Source: Bordetella parapertussis | GTDB taxonomy: Bacteria; Pseudomonadota; Gammaproteobacteria; Burkholderiales; Burkholderiaceae_B | DNA: 43,011 nt | Assembly (NCBI GenBank): GCA_945872285.1 | Contig: CAMBZR010000020.1 | Span: 1-43,011 of the forward strand | Direction: 5' to 3' | Shown here: positions 18,137 through 27,451 of the stretch, in pieces | Numbering within the stretch: the first letter of the stretch is position 1 | How the letters are laid out: the number at the start of each line of letters is the position of its first letter | Translations under genes and position numbers: made by a program | Notes under the pieces: generated by a model | What the model saw: the letters and a program-made list of their open reading frames with translations, nothing else | Told to the model about the DNA's origin: nothing | The model's database searches: none

Positions 18137-18700
18137 TTAGATTTTGCCGACCAGGTCTAATGAGGGGGTCAAGGTTGCCGCGCCTTCTTTCCATTTGGCG
18201 GGGCAAACTTCGCCTGGGTGTGCTGCGGTGTATTGGGCCGCTGTAAGCTTGCGCAAGGTTTCTGACACGTCACGTGCGATTTCGTTTGAGTGAACTTCGG
18301 CCGTTTTGATGATGCCTTCAGGATTGATGATGAATGTGCCGCGCAAGGCCAGGCCCTCTTCTTCGATGTGAACGCCAAAACCGCGTGTCAGAGTGTGGGT
18401 TGGATCGCCGACTAACGGAAACTTGGCTTTGCCAACGGCAGGTGAGGTCTCGTGCCAAACCTTGTGCGAGAAATGTGTATCGGTAGTGACGATATAGACT
18501 TCAGCACCCATTTTTTGAAATTCGGCATAGTTGTCGGCGGCATCTTCAATTTCGGTTGGGCAATTGAAGGTAAAGGCTGCTGGCATAAAAATGAGAACAG
18601 ACCACTTGCCTTTGAGACTTTCATCCGAGACGGTGATGAACTTGCCATTGTGGAAGGCCTGGGTTTTGAAGGGTTGCACTGCGGTGTTGATGAGCGACAT
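18137..18700 (-). CDS. ahpC: Alkyl hydroperoxide reductase subunit C (2-Cys peroxiredoxin)
   Basis: AhpC reduces hydrogen peroxide and organic hydroperoxides. With the start at 18700 it is 187 residues, like E. coli AhpC, beginning MSLINTAVQPFKTQAF. The frame extends further upstream, but AAAGG is well placed before 18700 and the extension is not family-like. The peroxidatic cysteine is Cys47 (FTFNCPTE; Asn where many have Val) and the resolving cysteine is Cys166 (GEVCPAKW). HxETSPAVGKAKFPLVGDP and RGTFIINPEGII are further signatures. It is the first gene of ahpC-ahpF and faces a divergent oxyR, so induction by oxidised OxyR is expected. Confidence 0.96.
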   Translation of the reverse strand: MSLINTAVQPFKTQAFHNGKFITVSDESLKGKWSVLIFMPAAFTFNCPTEIEDAADNYAEFQKMGAEVYIVTTDTHFSHKVWHETSPAVGKAKFPLVGDPTHTLTRGFGVHIEEEGLALRGTFIINPEGIIKTAEVHSNEIARDVSETLRKLTAAQYTAAHPGEVCPAKWKEGAATLTPSLDLVGKI

Positions 18701-18752
18701 GACGAGCCTTTTAGGATGAAAGAAATTTAACGACAGACGAAGTTTGAGCGAA

Positions 18753-18781
18753 CTGACGTAATCAATCAAATGAATTAAAAT
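18753..18781 (+). promoter_or_regulatory. Candidate oxyR promoter
   Basis: CTGACG (18753-18758) and TAAAAT (18776-18781) lie 17 bases apart in the AT-rich ahpC-oxyR divergent region. The predicted start near 18788 falls inside the inverted repeat that follows. Confidence 0.4.
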
Positions 18782-18784
18782 AAT

Positions 18785-18809
18785 GTTATCAATCGATTAA
18801 ATCGATAAC
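18785..18809. promoter_or_regulatory. Candidate OxyR operator between ahpC and oxyR
   Basis: GTTATC (18785-18790) and GATAAC (18804-18809) form an inverted repeat with a 13-base AT-rich spacer containing ATCGAT elements. LysR-type regulators bind such interrupted palindromes, and the location suits negative autoregulation of oxyR with activation of ahpC. The full four-part OxyR consensus was not recognised. Confidence 0.4.
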
Positions 18810-18823
18810 GAAGAGAGCGTCCA

Positions 18824-19726
18824 ATGGCTGCATTACCCACTATTAAGCAATTGCGTTATTTAATTGCGCTGAGTGAAACCCTAAGTTTTACCAAGGCGGC
18901 TGAACGGTGTTTCGTTGGTCAGTCGACCCTGAGCGCGGGGCTCAAAGAGCTCGAAGACACGCTAGGTGCTCAGCTAGTCGAGCGAGATAAGCACTCGGTG
19001 TCGCTCACGCCGACCGGGCGCGGCGTGGTCGAGCGTGCGCAGCGGTTAATCGCACAGGCCGACGATTTGGTAGATTTTGTTCAGGGGGCTGCGGGCTCAA
19101 TGGTGGGCGTGATTAAGTTAGGTGTCATTCCAACTATTGCCCCTTTTTTACTACCAGGGTTGTTAGCCAAAATGAGAGACGATTTTCCGCAGCTGAAAAT
19201 TGTTCTTCGCGAGGATTTGTCGGCCAACTTGATTGATAAGCTCAATCGGCATCAATTAGATTTTGCCTTAATCGCCTTGCCCTACGAGACCGAGGGTTTT
19301 TTGATAAAAGAGCTTTTTGATGATGAGTTATGGTTGATTGGCAATCAGCACGATCCAGTCCTTAAAAATAAAGAAATCCAGTTAACCAATCAGCTAGCAG
19401 ATCGTGTCTTGTTGCTTGAAGAAGGCAATTGCCTGCGCGAGCATGCGTTGGCCGTCTGCAAAAAGAGCGATTTGGCCAGCACGGATGGTATCGAAGCCAC
19501 CAGTTTGTTAACACTGGTGCAAATGGTTGAATCGGGTTTAGGAATTGCGCTGCTGCCCGAAATGGCAGTCAAATCGGGCCTGCTGACCCAAACCAATTTG
19601 ATCGCCAGGCCGTTGACGGCGCCGGCGCCCAAACGAAAGATCGCGTTAATCGCCAGGCCGTCCACCGCCAGAATAGAAGAATTTAATGCACTGGTAAGGG
19701 TGCTTAAAAAGTCGCGAGGCGGTTAA
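18824..19726 (+). CDS. oxyR: Peroxide-sensing LysR-type regulator OxyR
   Basis: A 300-residue LysR-family regulator. The N-terminal helix-turn-helix is at residues 5-65 (LRYLIALSETLSFTKAAERCFVGQSTLSAGLKELE). The effector domain carries Cys203 and Cys212 in EEGNCLREHALAVCKK, nine residues apart like the redox pair Cys199/Cys208 of E. coli OxyR. This makes peroxide-dependent disulfide formation very likely. VESGLGIALLPEMAV is the conserved C-terminal segment. A GAGAG ribosome site precedes ATG 18824. It is divergent from ahpC-ahpF, its probable target, and a 7-bp hairpin (19727-19750) starts right after its stop. Confidence 0.95.
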   Translation: MAALPTIKQLRYLIALSETLSFTKAAERCFVGQSTLSAGLKELEDTLGAQLVERDKHSVSLTPTGRGVVERAQRLIAQADDLVDFVQGAAGSMVGVIKLGVIPTIAPFLLPGLLAKMRDDFPQLKIVLREDLSANLIDKLNRHQLDFALIALPYETEGFLIKELFDDELWLIGNQHDPVLKNKEIQLTNQLADRVLLLEEGNCLREHALAVCKKSDLASTDGIEATSLLTLVQMVESGLGIALLPEMAVKSGLLTQTNLIARPLTAPAPKRKIALIARPSTARIEEFNALVRVLKKSRGG

Positions 19727-19750
19727 TCAAACATATCGGGTTGTGTTTGA
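19727..19750 (+). terminator. Possible weak terminator after oxyR
   Basis: TCAAACA (19727-19733) pairs with TGTTTGA (19744-19750), a 7-bp stem with a 10-base loop immediately after the oxyR stop. There is no T-tract, so termination would be inefficient or this is another kind of structure. Confidence 0.3.
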
Positions 19751-19875
19751 AGCAACTGGAACCAGAGCCTGACGCCTGCTCGGCGCCACCAGATTGTTTA
19801 GTGGTGCTGCGCCGTATTGATACGATAGAATACATGGTGATATTCATAGATGAAAAAAATATAATAAGGTCAGTC

Positions 19876-21555
19876 ATGAGTAAAAATATCAGCGCGCTGC
19901 AACTCGGCATTGTCTGGCGCCGTTTAACAGGCCTCATGGATGAGGTCGCACAAACCTTTGTGCGAACATCATTTTCTGTGGTGGTGCGCGAAAACTGGGA
20001 TCTTGCTTGTTCGTTGATGGATGCGGACGGTAGAGTGTTCGCCCAATCCTCAAGGTCGATTCCCTCCTTTTTAGGGACCATGCCCAGAACCTTGCAGGCC
20101 ATGCTTCAAAAGCATTCACAGCATAGCCTTGAGCCAGGTGACGTTTTAATATCAAACGACCCTTGGCTGGGCACCGGGCATTTAAACGACATCACGATGG
20201 TACGACCGATTTTTCGGGGTCGCGAGCTCGTCGCGTTTGTTGGGTCAACTTTTCATACGGTCGATATTGGTGGTGCGCCGTCGCCTTTCGCAAAAGACGC
20301 CTACGAAGAGGGTTTGTGTATTCCGATTTTAAAAATCGTGCGACGCGGTGAAGAAAATCTTGATGTGATTTCTTTTTTGCAAGAGAATTTGCGTGAGCCC
20401 ACTGAAACGTTGGGCGATATTCGCGCCCAGTTTGCAGCCTATGACTTAGCCCAGACAAAACTGCTCAATCTGCTGCAGCAAGAGGGTATTGAAGATCTCA
20501 AGCATGTCACGGATTCGATCTTGTCGCGCTCTGAGTTGAGCATGCGAAAAATGTTAGAAGCGATCCCTGATGGTGAGTGTACCGATCAGGTCACTGCGGA
20601 TGGATTTGACAAGCCACTGACAATTTGTTGTTCGATTAAAAAAACCGGGTCGGATATTTTGGTTGACTATGCGGGCACCGATCCGCAGATTGATAAGCCG
20701 ATCAACTCGGTTTATAACTTTACCTTTGCTTATAGTGCGTACGCAATCAAGTGCGCCTTCGACCCCGGCTCGCCCAATAACGACGGGGGGTTAAGGCCCT
20801 TAACCTTGTTGGCGCCAGAGGGCTCGCTGGTCAATCCGACTCGACCTGCACCTGTCTGGGGGCGACATTTGTCAGGGCACTACCTGCCGTTCGTCATCTT
20901 TGGCGCCTTATCTAAAATCATCCCCAATAAAGTGATCGCCGACAGTGGCTCGCCAATTTGGAACGTCTACTTCAAAGGCGTCGATCGTTCAAACCGAAAG
21001 TTTGTAAAAATGTTTTTTATGAGTGGCGGCTATGGCGCGCGCGCGCACAGCGATGGCCCAGCGTGTTTGAGTTTTCCGACCAATATCGCCAACAATCCCA
21101 TCGAGCAGTTTGAAAATCAAACGCCAATGTTGATCACAGAAAAAAGTCTGATCACCGACAGCGGTGGCGCTGGAATGTATCGTGGCGGTCTGGGTCAGCG
21201 CCTGTCGTTTCAATCTTTGTCGCCCGAGCCTCTGACGTTCATGATTCGGCACGAAAGAATCAAATACCCGCCGCGCGGGTTTTTAGGTGGTGCCGATGGC
21301 AGGCTCGGCATTGATTTGCTTGACGGTCAGCGTATTCCCGGTAAATCAGTGACCACTATCAAGCAAGGTCAGGTGGTGACGTTCGAGACCCCTGGTGCAG
21401 GCGGTATGTTTTCACCCCTCAAGCGCGACCCAATTGCTCTCGCAAAAGATTTACAAAATGGTGTGGTGTCTGCGCAAAGTGCGCAGACAGCGTATGGTCT
21501 GACGGGCAGTCAACTCGAGACCTTGGTGTCAGCAGCAAAAAGGAATGAAGCATGA
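19876..21555 (+). CDS. hyuB: Hydantoinase B / 5-oxoprolinase-type subunit (HyuB)
   Basis: The B subunit of an ATP-dependent N-methylhydantoinase/oxoprolinase-type amidohydrolase; acetone carboxylase is a related enzyme family. The 559-residue protein has the family blocks SLMDADGRVFAQSSRSIPSFLGTMPRTL, GDVLISNDPWLGTGHLNDITMVRPIF, and TVDIGGAPSPFAKDAYEEGLCIP with metal-site residues. C-terminal blocks are SPIWNVYFKG, GGYGARAHSDGPACLSFPTNIANNP and GGAGMYRGGLGQR. I chose ATG 19876 because AAGG sits six bases before it; the frame is open to 19741 but that part is unlike the family. It overlaps hyuA by 4 bases (ATGA). The real substrate cannot be read. Confidence 0.9.
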   Translation: MSKNISALQLGIVWRRLTGLMDEVAQTFVRTSFSVVVRENWDLACSLMDADGRVFAQSSRSIPSFLGTMPRTLQAMLQKHSQHSLEPGDVLISNDPWLGTGHLNDITMVRPIFRGRELVAFVGSTFHTVDIGGAPSPFAKDAYEEGLCIPILKIVRRGEENLDVISFLQENLREPTETLGDIRAQFAAYDLAQTKLLNLLQQEGIEDLKHVTDSILSRSELSMRKMLEAIPDGECTDQVTADGFDKPLTICCSIKKTGSDILVDYAGTDPQIDKPINSVYNFTFAYSAYAIKCAFDPGSPNNDGGLRPLTLLAPEGSLVNPTRPAPVWGRHLSGHYLPFVIFGALSKIIPNKVIADSGSPIWNVYFKGVDRSNRKFVKMFFMSGGYGARAHSDGPACLSFPTNIANNPIEQFENQTPMLITEKSLITDSGGAGMYRGGLGQRLSFQSLSPEPLTFMIRHERIKYPPRGFLGGADGRLGIDLLDGQRIPGKSVTTIKQGQVVTFETPGAGGMFSPLKRDPIALAKDLQNGVVSAQSAQTAYGLTGSQLETLVSAAKRNEA

Positions 21556-23699
21556 GCCAGACGCTCAAACCTCTTTTGGCACCTTTTCGCATTGGCGTGG
21601 ATATCGGTGGAACCTTCACGGACTTGGTGATGGTTGATGCGCAGGGGCAGTTACGTAACGAGAAAGTCTTAACGACGCCGCATGACCCCTCAGTGGGAGT
21701 CTTAACAGGGCTCGAGTTGATTCTTGACAATAACGGCGCGCAGGCAAGCGACGTGCAAAACGTCATCCACGGTACGACCTTGGTCGCCAACGCGCTGATC
21801 GAACGTAAAGGTGTGCGGACGGCGCTGATCACCACCGCAGGTTTTCGCGATGTCCTTCAAATTGGACGCGAATGGCGTTACGACATTTATGATTTGTTTT
21901 TGACGCCTGTTGAGCCGCTCGTGCCCAGAGCGCTTTGCTTTGAAATCAAAGAGCGCGTGGGCTATGACGGTTCGGTGCTGACGCCGCTAGAGCTGACTGC
22001 GCTGCCCCAGATCGCAGAGGCGATCAAACAGGCAAACGTTGAGGCTGTCGCGGTGTGTTTGTTGCACTCGTTTCAATATACTAAACATGAGATTCAGCTT
22101 AAAGAGGCGCTTGCGACACTTTTGCCTGAGGTCGCTGTCTGCATCTCTAGCGAGGTCATGCCAGAAATTGGTGAGTATGAGCGTACGGCGACCACGGTAT
22201 GTAACGCGTACGTGCAGCCCTTGTTTAAGAAATATATTTCGGCGTTGATGGCAGGGATTAAGCAGCTTGGCATCGATCAAGATTTGTATCTGATGCAATC
22301 AGACGGCGGCACGGTGCACTTTAATACTGCGCTTGAGTATCCGATCAGATTGGTGCAATCAGGCCCAGCCGGTGGCGTGCAGGCCACGTCTTTGATCGGG
22401 CAAATGGCTGATTTATCGCAGATCCTTTGTTTTGATATGGGCGGCACGACCGCCAAGGCGTGTTTAATTGACGAGGGCAAAAGTGCAGTCACCACTGACT
22501 TTGAGGTCGCACGCTTGCAACGCTTTAGAAAAGGCAGTGGTATTCCGTTAAAAGTGCCGTCGATCGATATGATTGAGATCGGCTCGGGCGGCGGCAGTAT
22601 TGCGCGCATCAACAGCTTGGGTTTGATTCAAGTGGGGCCCGACAGTTCAAGCGCGGTGCCTGGCCCCGCTTGCTATGGCCAAGGTGGGCAAGAGGCGACA
22701 GTCACCGACGCAGACTTGATGTTGGGTTACCTTGATGCGCAGTCGTTTTTGGGAGGGTCGATGACCTTAGATTTGACGGCTGCTCGGCAATGCATACAAA
22801 AACAGATTGCAGAGCCGCTCGAGATCGCGGTGACTGAAGCTGCGTTTGGCATTCACGAAACCGTCAACGAGACCATGGCGCAGGCCGCGAGCATTCATGC
22901 GCTTGAAAAAGGTTTAAAGGCCTCAAGCTACGCGATGATTCCGATTGGTGGTGCGGGGCCCGTCCATGCGTGCCATGTGGCGCTCAAGCTTGGGATCGAA
23001 CGCTTGGTGATTCCGCTAGGGGCAGGCGTTGCCTCGGCCTTTGGCTTTTTGGCCTCGCCGATGTCGTTTCAATTTGTGCAAGCCTCTGTTTCACCCGTGC
23101 AGTTGTTAGACGTACAAGGCGTCGATCAATTAATCGAAGGTTTAAAAAAGAAAGGCTTGGCGATGCTGGCCGAGTCGGGCTTGGCCGCCGCACTATGTTC
23201 GAGTCGGGTCAGCGCTGCGATGCGTTATGTTGGGCAAGGCTACGAGGTTGAGGTTCCAGTCTCGATGGGGCGACTCAAACAATCTTTTAAGCAACATTTG
23301 TCTGAAGAATTTAATCGTTGTTATCAACATTTATATGGTCGTACCGAGGCGGATACGCCCGCAGAAGTCGTATCTTGGCGCGTGGTGGTGCAAGGGCCTG
23401 CGCCTAAGTTACTTGAACAACTGCAGGCGAATTTGACGTACACACAAGCGTCTGACACCTCAGCAGATGTTGCAATCAAAAACAGACGTGACGTATTTTG
23501 TGTTTTTAGTCGAGCTTTTGTACAGACCCCAGTCTATGACCGTTACGCTCTGCGGCCTGGTATGCACTTTGACGGACCGGCGATTGTCGAAGAGCGCGAA
23601 TCCACAGTGGTGGTGCCTCGGTACGCTAAAGTCAAAATCGATCCGCATCAAAATATGCTGATTGACTTGACGGAGCCAGTTGTTCAGGTGCCGCAGTAA
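21552..23699 (+). CDS. hyuA: Hydantoinase A / 5-oxoprolinase-type subunit (HyuA)
   Basis: The ATPase-fold partner of HyuB, 715 residues, normal for the family. It has the ASKHA phosphate loops RIGVDIGGTFTDLVMVD near residues 13-29 and FDMGGTTAKACLID near 295-308. Further blocks are HGTTLVANALIERKG, SSEVMPEIGEYERTATTVCNAYV and QSDGGTV. The C-terminal part has RYVGQGYEVEVP and DGPAIVEERESTVVVP, as in oxoprolinases. The complex hydrolyses a cyclic amide with ATP; hydantoin, oxoproline or another lactam is possible. The ATGA overlap with hyuB couples their translation, and a terminator follows the stop. Confidence 0.92.
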   Translation: MSQTLKPLLAPFRIGVDIGGTFTDLVMVDAQGQLRNEKVLTTPHDPSVGVLTGLELILDNNGAQASDVQNVIHGTTLVANALIERKGVRTALITTAGFRDVLQIGREWRYDIYDLFLTPVEPLVPRALCFEIKERVGYDGSVLTPLELTALPQIAEAIKQANVEAVAVCLLHSFQYTKHEIQLKEALATLLPEVAVCISSEVMPEIGEYERTATTVCNAYVQPLFKKYISALMAGIKQLGIDQDLYLMQSDGGTVHFNTALEYPIRLVQSGPAGGVQATSLIGQMADLSQILCFDMGGTTAKACLIDEGKSAVTTDFEVARLQRFRKGSGIPLKVPSIDMIEIGSGGGSIARINSLGLIQVGPDSSSAVPGPACYGQGGQEATVTDADLMLGYLDAQSFLGGSMTLDLTAARQCIQKQIAEPLEIAVTEAAFGIHETVNETMAQAASIHALEKGLKASSYAMIPIGGAGPVHACHVALKLGIERLVIPLGAGVASAFGFLASPMSFQFVQASVSPVQLLDVQGVDQLIEGLKKKGLAMLAESGLAAALCSSRVSAAMRYVGQGYEVEVPVSMGRLKQSFKQHLSEEFNRCYQHLYGRTEADTPAEVVSWRVVVQGPAPKLLEQLQANLTYTQASDTSADVAIKNRRDVFCVFSRAFVQTPVYDRYALRPGMHFDGPAIVEERESTVVVPRYAKVKIDPHQNMLIDLTEPVVQVPQ

Positions 23700-23718
23700 T
23701 ACTCTTTTCTCTGTCACT

Positions 23719-23746
23719 CGACGACTCCACGTCGTCGCGGTTTTTT
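23719..23746 (+). terminator. Rho-independent terminator after hyuA
   Basis: CGACGAC (23719-23725) and GTCGTCG (23731-23737) form a perfect 7-bp GC-rich stem with a 5-base loop, followed by CGG and six T. It ends the hyuBA transcript 20 bases past the stop. Confidence 0.72.
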
Positions 23747-23767
23747 AACGGTATTCAGTTTTTTTCA

Positions 23768-25408
23768 ATGGTACTCGAGTCGATTATGCAGCCAAAAATT
23801 ACGATTGTGCAGGCCTTGGTGCGTGCGCTGGCACATGCAGGCGTGCGTCAAATGTTTGGTCTACCCGGCGGCGGTTCTTCGCTTGACCTGATCGAGGCTG
23901 CGGCCGAGGTTGGCATAGACTTTATTCTGACTAAAACTGAAAATTCGGCCGTGATGATGGCCGGTGCCCTAGCCGAAACAACAGGTGTACCCGGTGTTGC
24001 TTTAATGACGAAAGGCCCGGGTGTGGCGAATGCCGCAAATGGTGTCGCTTACGCAAAGCTAGATCGTGCTCCGGTGATTGTGATTACAGATGGCTTTACG
24101 GCTAAGCAGTTGTCTTACATTACACATCAGGTGTTTGATCAAAAGGCGTTATTGCAACCGGTTGTCAAGGGCACGACGCGTCTTGAGTCTGACGACCCTG
24201 CGACTGAAATAGACGCGATCATCGCGCTGGCTTGTCAGGCGCCGCTCGGGCCCGTGCATCTCGAGTTAACCGGTGACGTGGCGCGACGACTCATCGACGC
24301 ACCCCAAAAAATAGCGGCTTTAAGAGAAGTCAAAACGCTCGATACGACTGAATTGCAGCGTGTCTTTGAGCAGCTGACGCTCTCTAAAAAGCCTGTGTTG
24401 ATTGTTGGACTCGAGGCGCGTCAGTGTGCCTCAGAAGTCAGGCAACTCGCGGCGGCTTTAAAATGCCCCGTGTTACAAACGTATAAAGCCAAGGGAGTGG
24501 TCTCTGATTTTGATCCCCAAGTGGTGGGTATCTTCACGGGTGGTAGTCAAGAAGCAGAATGCTTGGCGCAGTCTGATCTGATGGTGCTTGTGGGGTTGGA
24601 TCCAATAGAAATGATTTTGCAGCCCTGGCCTTACAACAGACCCGCTGTCGAATTATCTAACGCATTGCATCCTGTTCATTATGTTAAGCCCGAGGCACGT
24701 ATTAGCTTTGGTCTTGCGATACACGTCGCAGCACTTCACAAGCGGTTGACCGCTTATCGTTCAGACTGGTCTGCCGAGCAAATTGGCAGCTTACGGGCAG
24801 ATATTTTGACTCGGCTGGCCTATCCGCCCGTGCGGTTTGGTGTTGCCCCGGATCGCGTGGTACAAATCTCGGCACAGGCCTATGCGCACAACAATCTGCG
24901 GCCTCGTATGTCCGTCGATGCGGGGGCGCACATGTTTTCGGCCACTGCTTTTTTTGCAGTCACGCAACCAGGCGATGTTTTAGTCTCGAACGGTTTAGCG
25001 ACAATGGCTTTTGCCTTGCCCGCTGCGATCGCTGCTGCGCTGGACGATCCTTCGCAACCTGTGCTGTGCTTTACCGGTGATGGTGGGCTGATGATGTGTC
25101 TGGGTGAGTTATGTACGGCGGTCCAGACCCATGCACGCATTATTGTGGTTGTGTTTAACGACAGTGCGCTATCCTTGATAGATATTAAGCAGCAAAGTAA
25201 ACAATTACCGAGCCGAGGGGTGCGCTGGGGGCGTCACAATTTCGCCCAAACGATGCAGGCGCTTGGTGGTAAGGGGTTTGAAGCAACAACTGAAGTGCAA
25301 TACCAAGAGGTCTTAGCAGAAGCGTTGCAGTTTGAAGGACCCAGCTTGATCGATGTCCAAATTGATCCCTCTGGCTATGCGCAGCAACTTAAAGCGATGC
25401 GAGGCTAA
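23768..25408 (+). CDS. Thiamine-diphosphate-dependent enzyme (acetolactate synthase-like)
   Basis: A 546-residue ThDP enzyme with the three-domain layout of acetolactate synthase and benzoylformate decarboxylase. The N-terminal Pyr domain has FGLPGGGSSLDLIEAA and the cofactor-activating Glu58 in TKTENSAVMMAGALAE, then MTKGPGVANAANGVAYA. The PP domain has the ThDP/Mg motif GDGG (about 437) with the paired Asn about 27 residues later (VVFNDSALSLIDIKQQS). An ALS-like segment HQVFDQKALLQPVVKGT is present. The start is uncertain: ATG 23768 or ATG 23786, both with weak ribosome sites. It leads an apparent operon with a Bug receptor and an IlvE-like aminotransferase, so a keto acid is a likely substrate. 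No acetolactate synthase small subunit is nearby, which argues against ordinary valine synthesis. Confidence 0.85.
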   Translation: MVLESIMQPKITIVQALVRALAHAGVRQMFGLPGGGSSLDLIEAAAEVGIDFILTKTENSAVMMAGALAETTGVPGVALMTKGPGVANAANGVAYAKLDRAPVIVITDGFTAKQLSYITHQVFDQKALLQPVVKGTTRLESDDPATEIDAIIALACQAPLGPVHLELTGDVARRLIDAPQKIAALREVKTLDTTELQRVFEQLTLSKKPVLIVGLEARQCASEVRQLAAALKCPVLQTYKAKGVVSDFDPQVVGIFTGGSQEAECLAQSDLMVLVGLDPIEMILQPWPYNRPAVELSNALHPVHYVKPEARISFGLAIHVAALHKRLTAYRSDWSAEQIGSLRADILTRLAYPPVRFGVAPDRVVQISAQAYAHNNLRPRMSVDAGAHMFSATAFFAVTQPGDVLVSNGLATMAFALPAAIAAALDDPSQPVLCFTGDGGLMMCLGELCTAVQTHARIIVVVFNDSALSLIDIKQQSKQLPSRGVRWGRHNFAQTMQALGGKGFEATTEVQYQEVLAEALQFEGPSLIDVQIDPSGYAQQLKAMRG

Positions 25409-25443
25409 AGCATCGCGTCATTGATCATCCACTGGAGCTTACC

Positions 25444-26415
25444 GTGTTGAAACTATCGACTAAGTTTTGTATGAGCATCTTCGTAGCTTGTTTATCTGTG
25501 TCTCAAGTTTGGGCACAGCCCGCTGACAAATTTCCGTCTAAGCCCATTACGTTTATTGTTGGGTTTGCTGTAGGCGGTGGTGGAGATATTTCTACGCGCT
25601 GGATTGCCGAGTTCTTGCGCGAGCGCTGGAAGGTGCCCGTTGTGGTCGAGAACAAGCCGGGTGCGGGCGCAACCATCGCCACCAGCCAGTTAGCGCGTGC
25701 CAAGCCTGATGGGTACACGGTGGCACTGGCCACTACCAGTCCTTTCACTGTGGCGCCTTATTTTCAACCTCAAACGTACGACCCCAGCAAAGACTTCACT
25801 TATTTATTTCAAACATTGGTGAGTGCGCAACCGCTCTTTGTGAAGTCAGATTCTGCCTTTAAGACGATCCAAGAGCTGATAGCTTGGGCAAAAGCCAATC
25901 CCAACAAGTTGTTTTGGTCAACGGCGGCGACCAACGGTGGCACGCATATTTCTACGCAGGCAGCATTTCAGGCTGCCGGGATACAAGCGACATATGTGCC
26001 TTATAAAGGAGGCGCCGACGCGATGAATGGTCTGTTTGGCGGTCAAATTCAAGCGTTGGTCGCAGCTGAATTTCCACCTCATGCAGCGGCGGGTACGATT
26101 CGACTGCTCGCTGAAAGTGGGCCCGACAAAATCCCCGAATATCCTCAGGTTCCAACGTATCAAGAGTTGAAGTTTCCGGTGTCAGTGCCAATTTTTTATG
26201 GCATTGCGGGCCCAGCGGGCATGCCTCCAGAGGTGATAAAAGAATGGGAGGCTGCCGCTGCAGACATGGTGCGAACCCCCGGCTTTCTTGACTTAGTGAA
26301 TAAGCTCAAGGGGACGCCTGCATATCTTGGCCATAAGGCTTTTACCGAGTCCGTCACCAGCGTCTATCGGCAGATGGGTAAGCTGATTCCAGAGCTGAAT
26401 CTAAAAAAGGACTGA
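25444..26415 (+). CDS. Bug-family (TctC-like) periplasmic solute-binding protein
   Basis: A 323-residue receptor with signal peptide MLKLSTKFCMSIFVACLS... and cleavage near VWA-QPA. Ligand-pocket segments are FPSKPITFIVGFAVGGGGDISTRW, VENKPGAGATIATSQLARA and VPYKGGADAMNGLFGGQI. The GTG at 25444 is chosen because GGAG at 25434-25437 is six bases upstream; an ATG at 25471 would cut into the signal peptide. It sits 35 bases after the ThDP enzyme and only 4 bases before the aminotransferase, so it is in the middle of that operon and probably delivers a substrate for it. Confidence 0.92.
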   Translation: MLKLSTKFCMSIFVACLSVSQVWAQPADKFPSKPITFIVGFAVGGGGDISTRWIAEFLRERWKVPVVVENKPGAGATIATSQLARAKPDGYTVALATTSPFTVAPYFQPQTYDPSKDFTYLFQTLVSAQPLFVKSDSAFKTIQELIAWAKANPNKLFWSTAATNGGTHISTQAAFQAAGIQATYVPYKGGADAMNGLFGGQIQALVAAEFPPHAAAGTIRLLAESGPDKIPEYPQVPTYQELKFPVSVPIFYGIAGPAGMPPEVIKEWEAAAADMVRTPGFLDLVNKLKGTPAYLGHKAFTESVTSVYRQMGKLIPELNLKKD

Positions 26416-26419
26416 GGCA

Positions 26420-27331
26420 ATGTGGCAACCCAAAATTATTTTACAAAATGACAAGTTGCTGCCCTACGAGCAAGCAAGCGTACATCCGATGACGCTTGGG
26501 TTGACCTACGCCACGGCGGTATTTGAGGGGCTTCGTGCGTACCGCAATCCAAAAACAGGTGAGTTTAAGATTTTTAGATTCGCGGAACACTTTAAGCGCT
26601 TATTACTTGGCATGAAGGTCATGCGGTTTGAGCACACCTTGACACAAGAGGGCATGCGCGAGGCGTTGTCTGGCTTAATTCGTGCCAACGAGCCCGACGA
26701 TGATGTTTATATTCGCTTGCTGGTGTATATCGAAGCGCTTGGTTTGATGGCGCAGACGGGGCCCGTGGGCTATACGGCGGCTGCCTCACCGCGTGAGCGA
26801 CCAAAGTTTGCAGATACTGGCATGAGCTTAGGCGTGAGCTCCTGGAGCCGTCTGGCAGACAACGCGAGCCCGCCCCGTATCAAAGCGACTGCAAATTATC
26901 ACAACGCCCGCTTAACGCAACTGCAAGCAAAGTCTGATGGCTATGATGGCGCATTGATGCTGACACCTTCGGGCAAGGTCTCTGAGGCACCGATTGCTTG
27001 TTTTTTTATGGTCAGAGACGGCAAGCTGATTACGCCTAATATTGGTAGCAATATCTTAGAAAGCGTCACGCGCGATACGATCATCACCTTGTATGAAGAG
27101 GCCACAGGTCAGGCGGTGGTACAGCGCGAAGTCGATCGCAGCGAATTATATTTTGCAGATGAGGCTTTTTTATGTGGCACCGGACAAGAGATTATTCCAG
27201 TGATAAAAATTGATCGCTTGCCGGTTGGTGACGGTGCGATTGGCCCCATCACTAAAAAGATGCAAAAGATTTATTTCGATGCGGTCCGCGAATTAACGCC
27301 CGATACACACGGCTGGCTCACACCGGTTTAA
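26420..27331 (+). CDS. ilvE: Branched-chain amino acid aminotransferase (fold type IV, IlvE-like)
   Basis: A 303-residue class IV aminotransferase, probably interconverting Leu, Ile and Val with their keto acids using glutamate. Start-proximal residues ASVHPMTLGLTYATAVFEGLRAY are typical. The PLP lysine is Lys155 (IKATANYHNARLTQLQAK). SEAPIACFFMVRDGKLITPNIGSNILESVTRDT and EAFLCGTGQEIIPV complete the family pattern. GGACTGAGG gives a ribosome site. It lies 4 bases after a Bug receptor gene downstream of a ThDP enzyme, so it may be a catabolic paralogue rather than the biosynthetic IlvE; whether another copy exists elsewhere cannot be seen. Confidence 0.93.
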   Translation: MWQPKIILQNDKLLPYEQASVHPMTLGLTYATAVFEGLRAYRNPKTGEFKIFRFAEHFKRLLLGMKVMRFEHTLTQEGMREALSGLIRANEPDDDVYIRLLVYIEALGLMAQTGPVGYTAAASPRERPKFADTGMSLGVSSWSRLADNASPPRIKATANYHNARLTQLQAKSDGYDGALMLTPSGKVSEAPIACFFMVRDGKLITPNIGSNILESVTRDTIITLYEEATGQAVVQREVDRSELYFADEAFLCGTGQEIIPVIKIDRLPVGDGAIGPITKKMQKIYFDAVRELTPDTHGWLTPV

Positions 27332-27451
27332 TGTATTTGTTGATAAAGAACGGGCACGTTTAGGTATGGTGGTACGCGAAGCGCGTATGTCAGAAAACTG
27401 AGCTTTCGTTGTAAACTCCGCGGCCTTGCTGCGCTTTTTAAGGTTAGTTGA

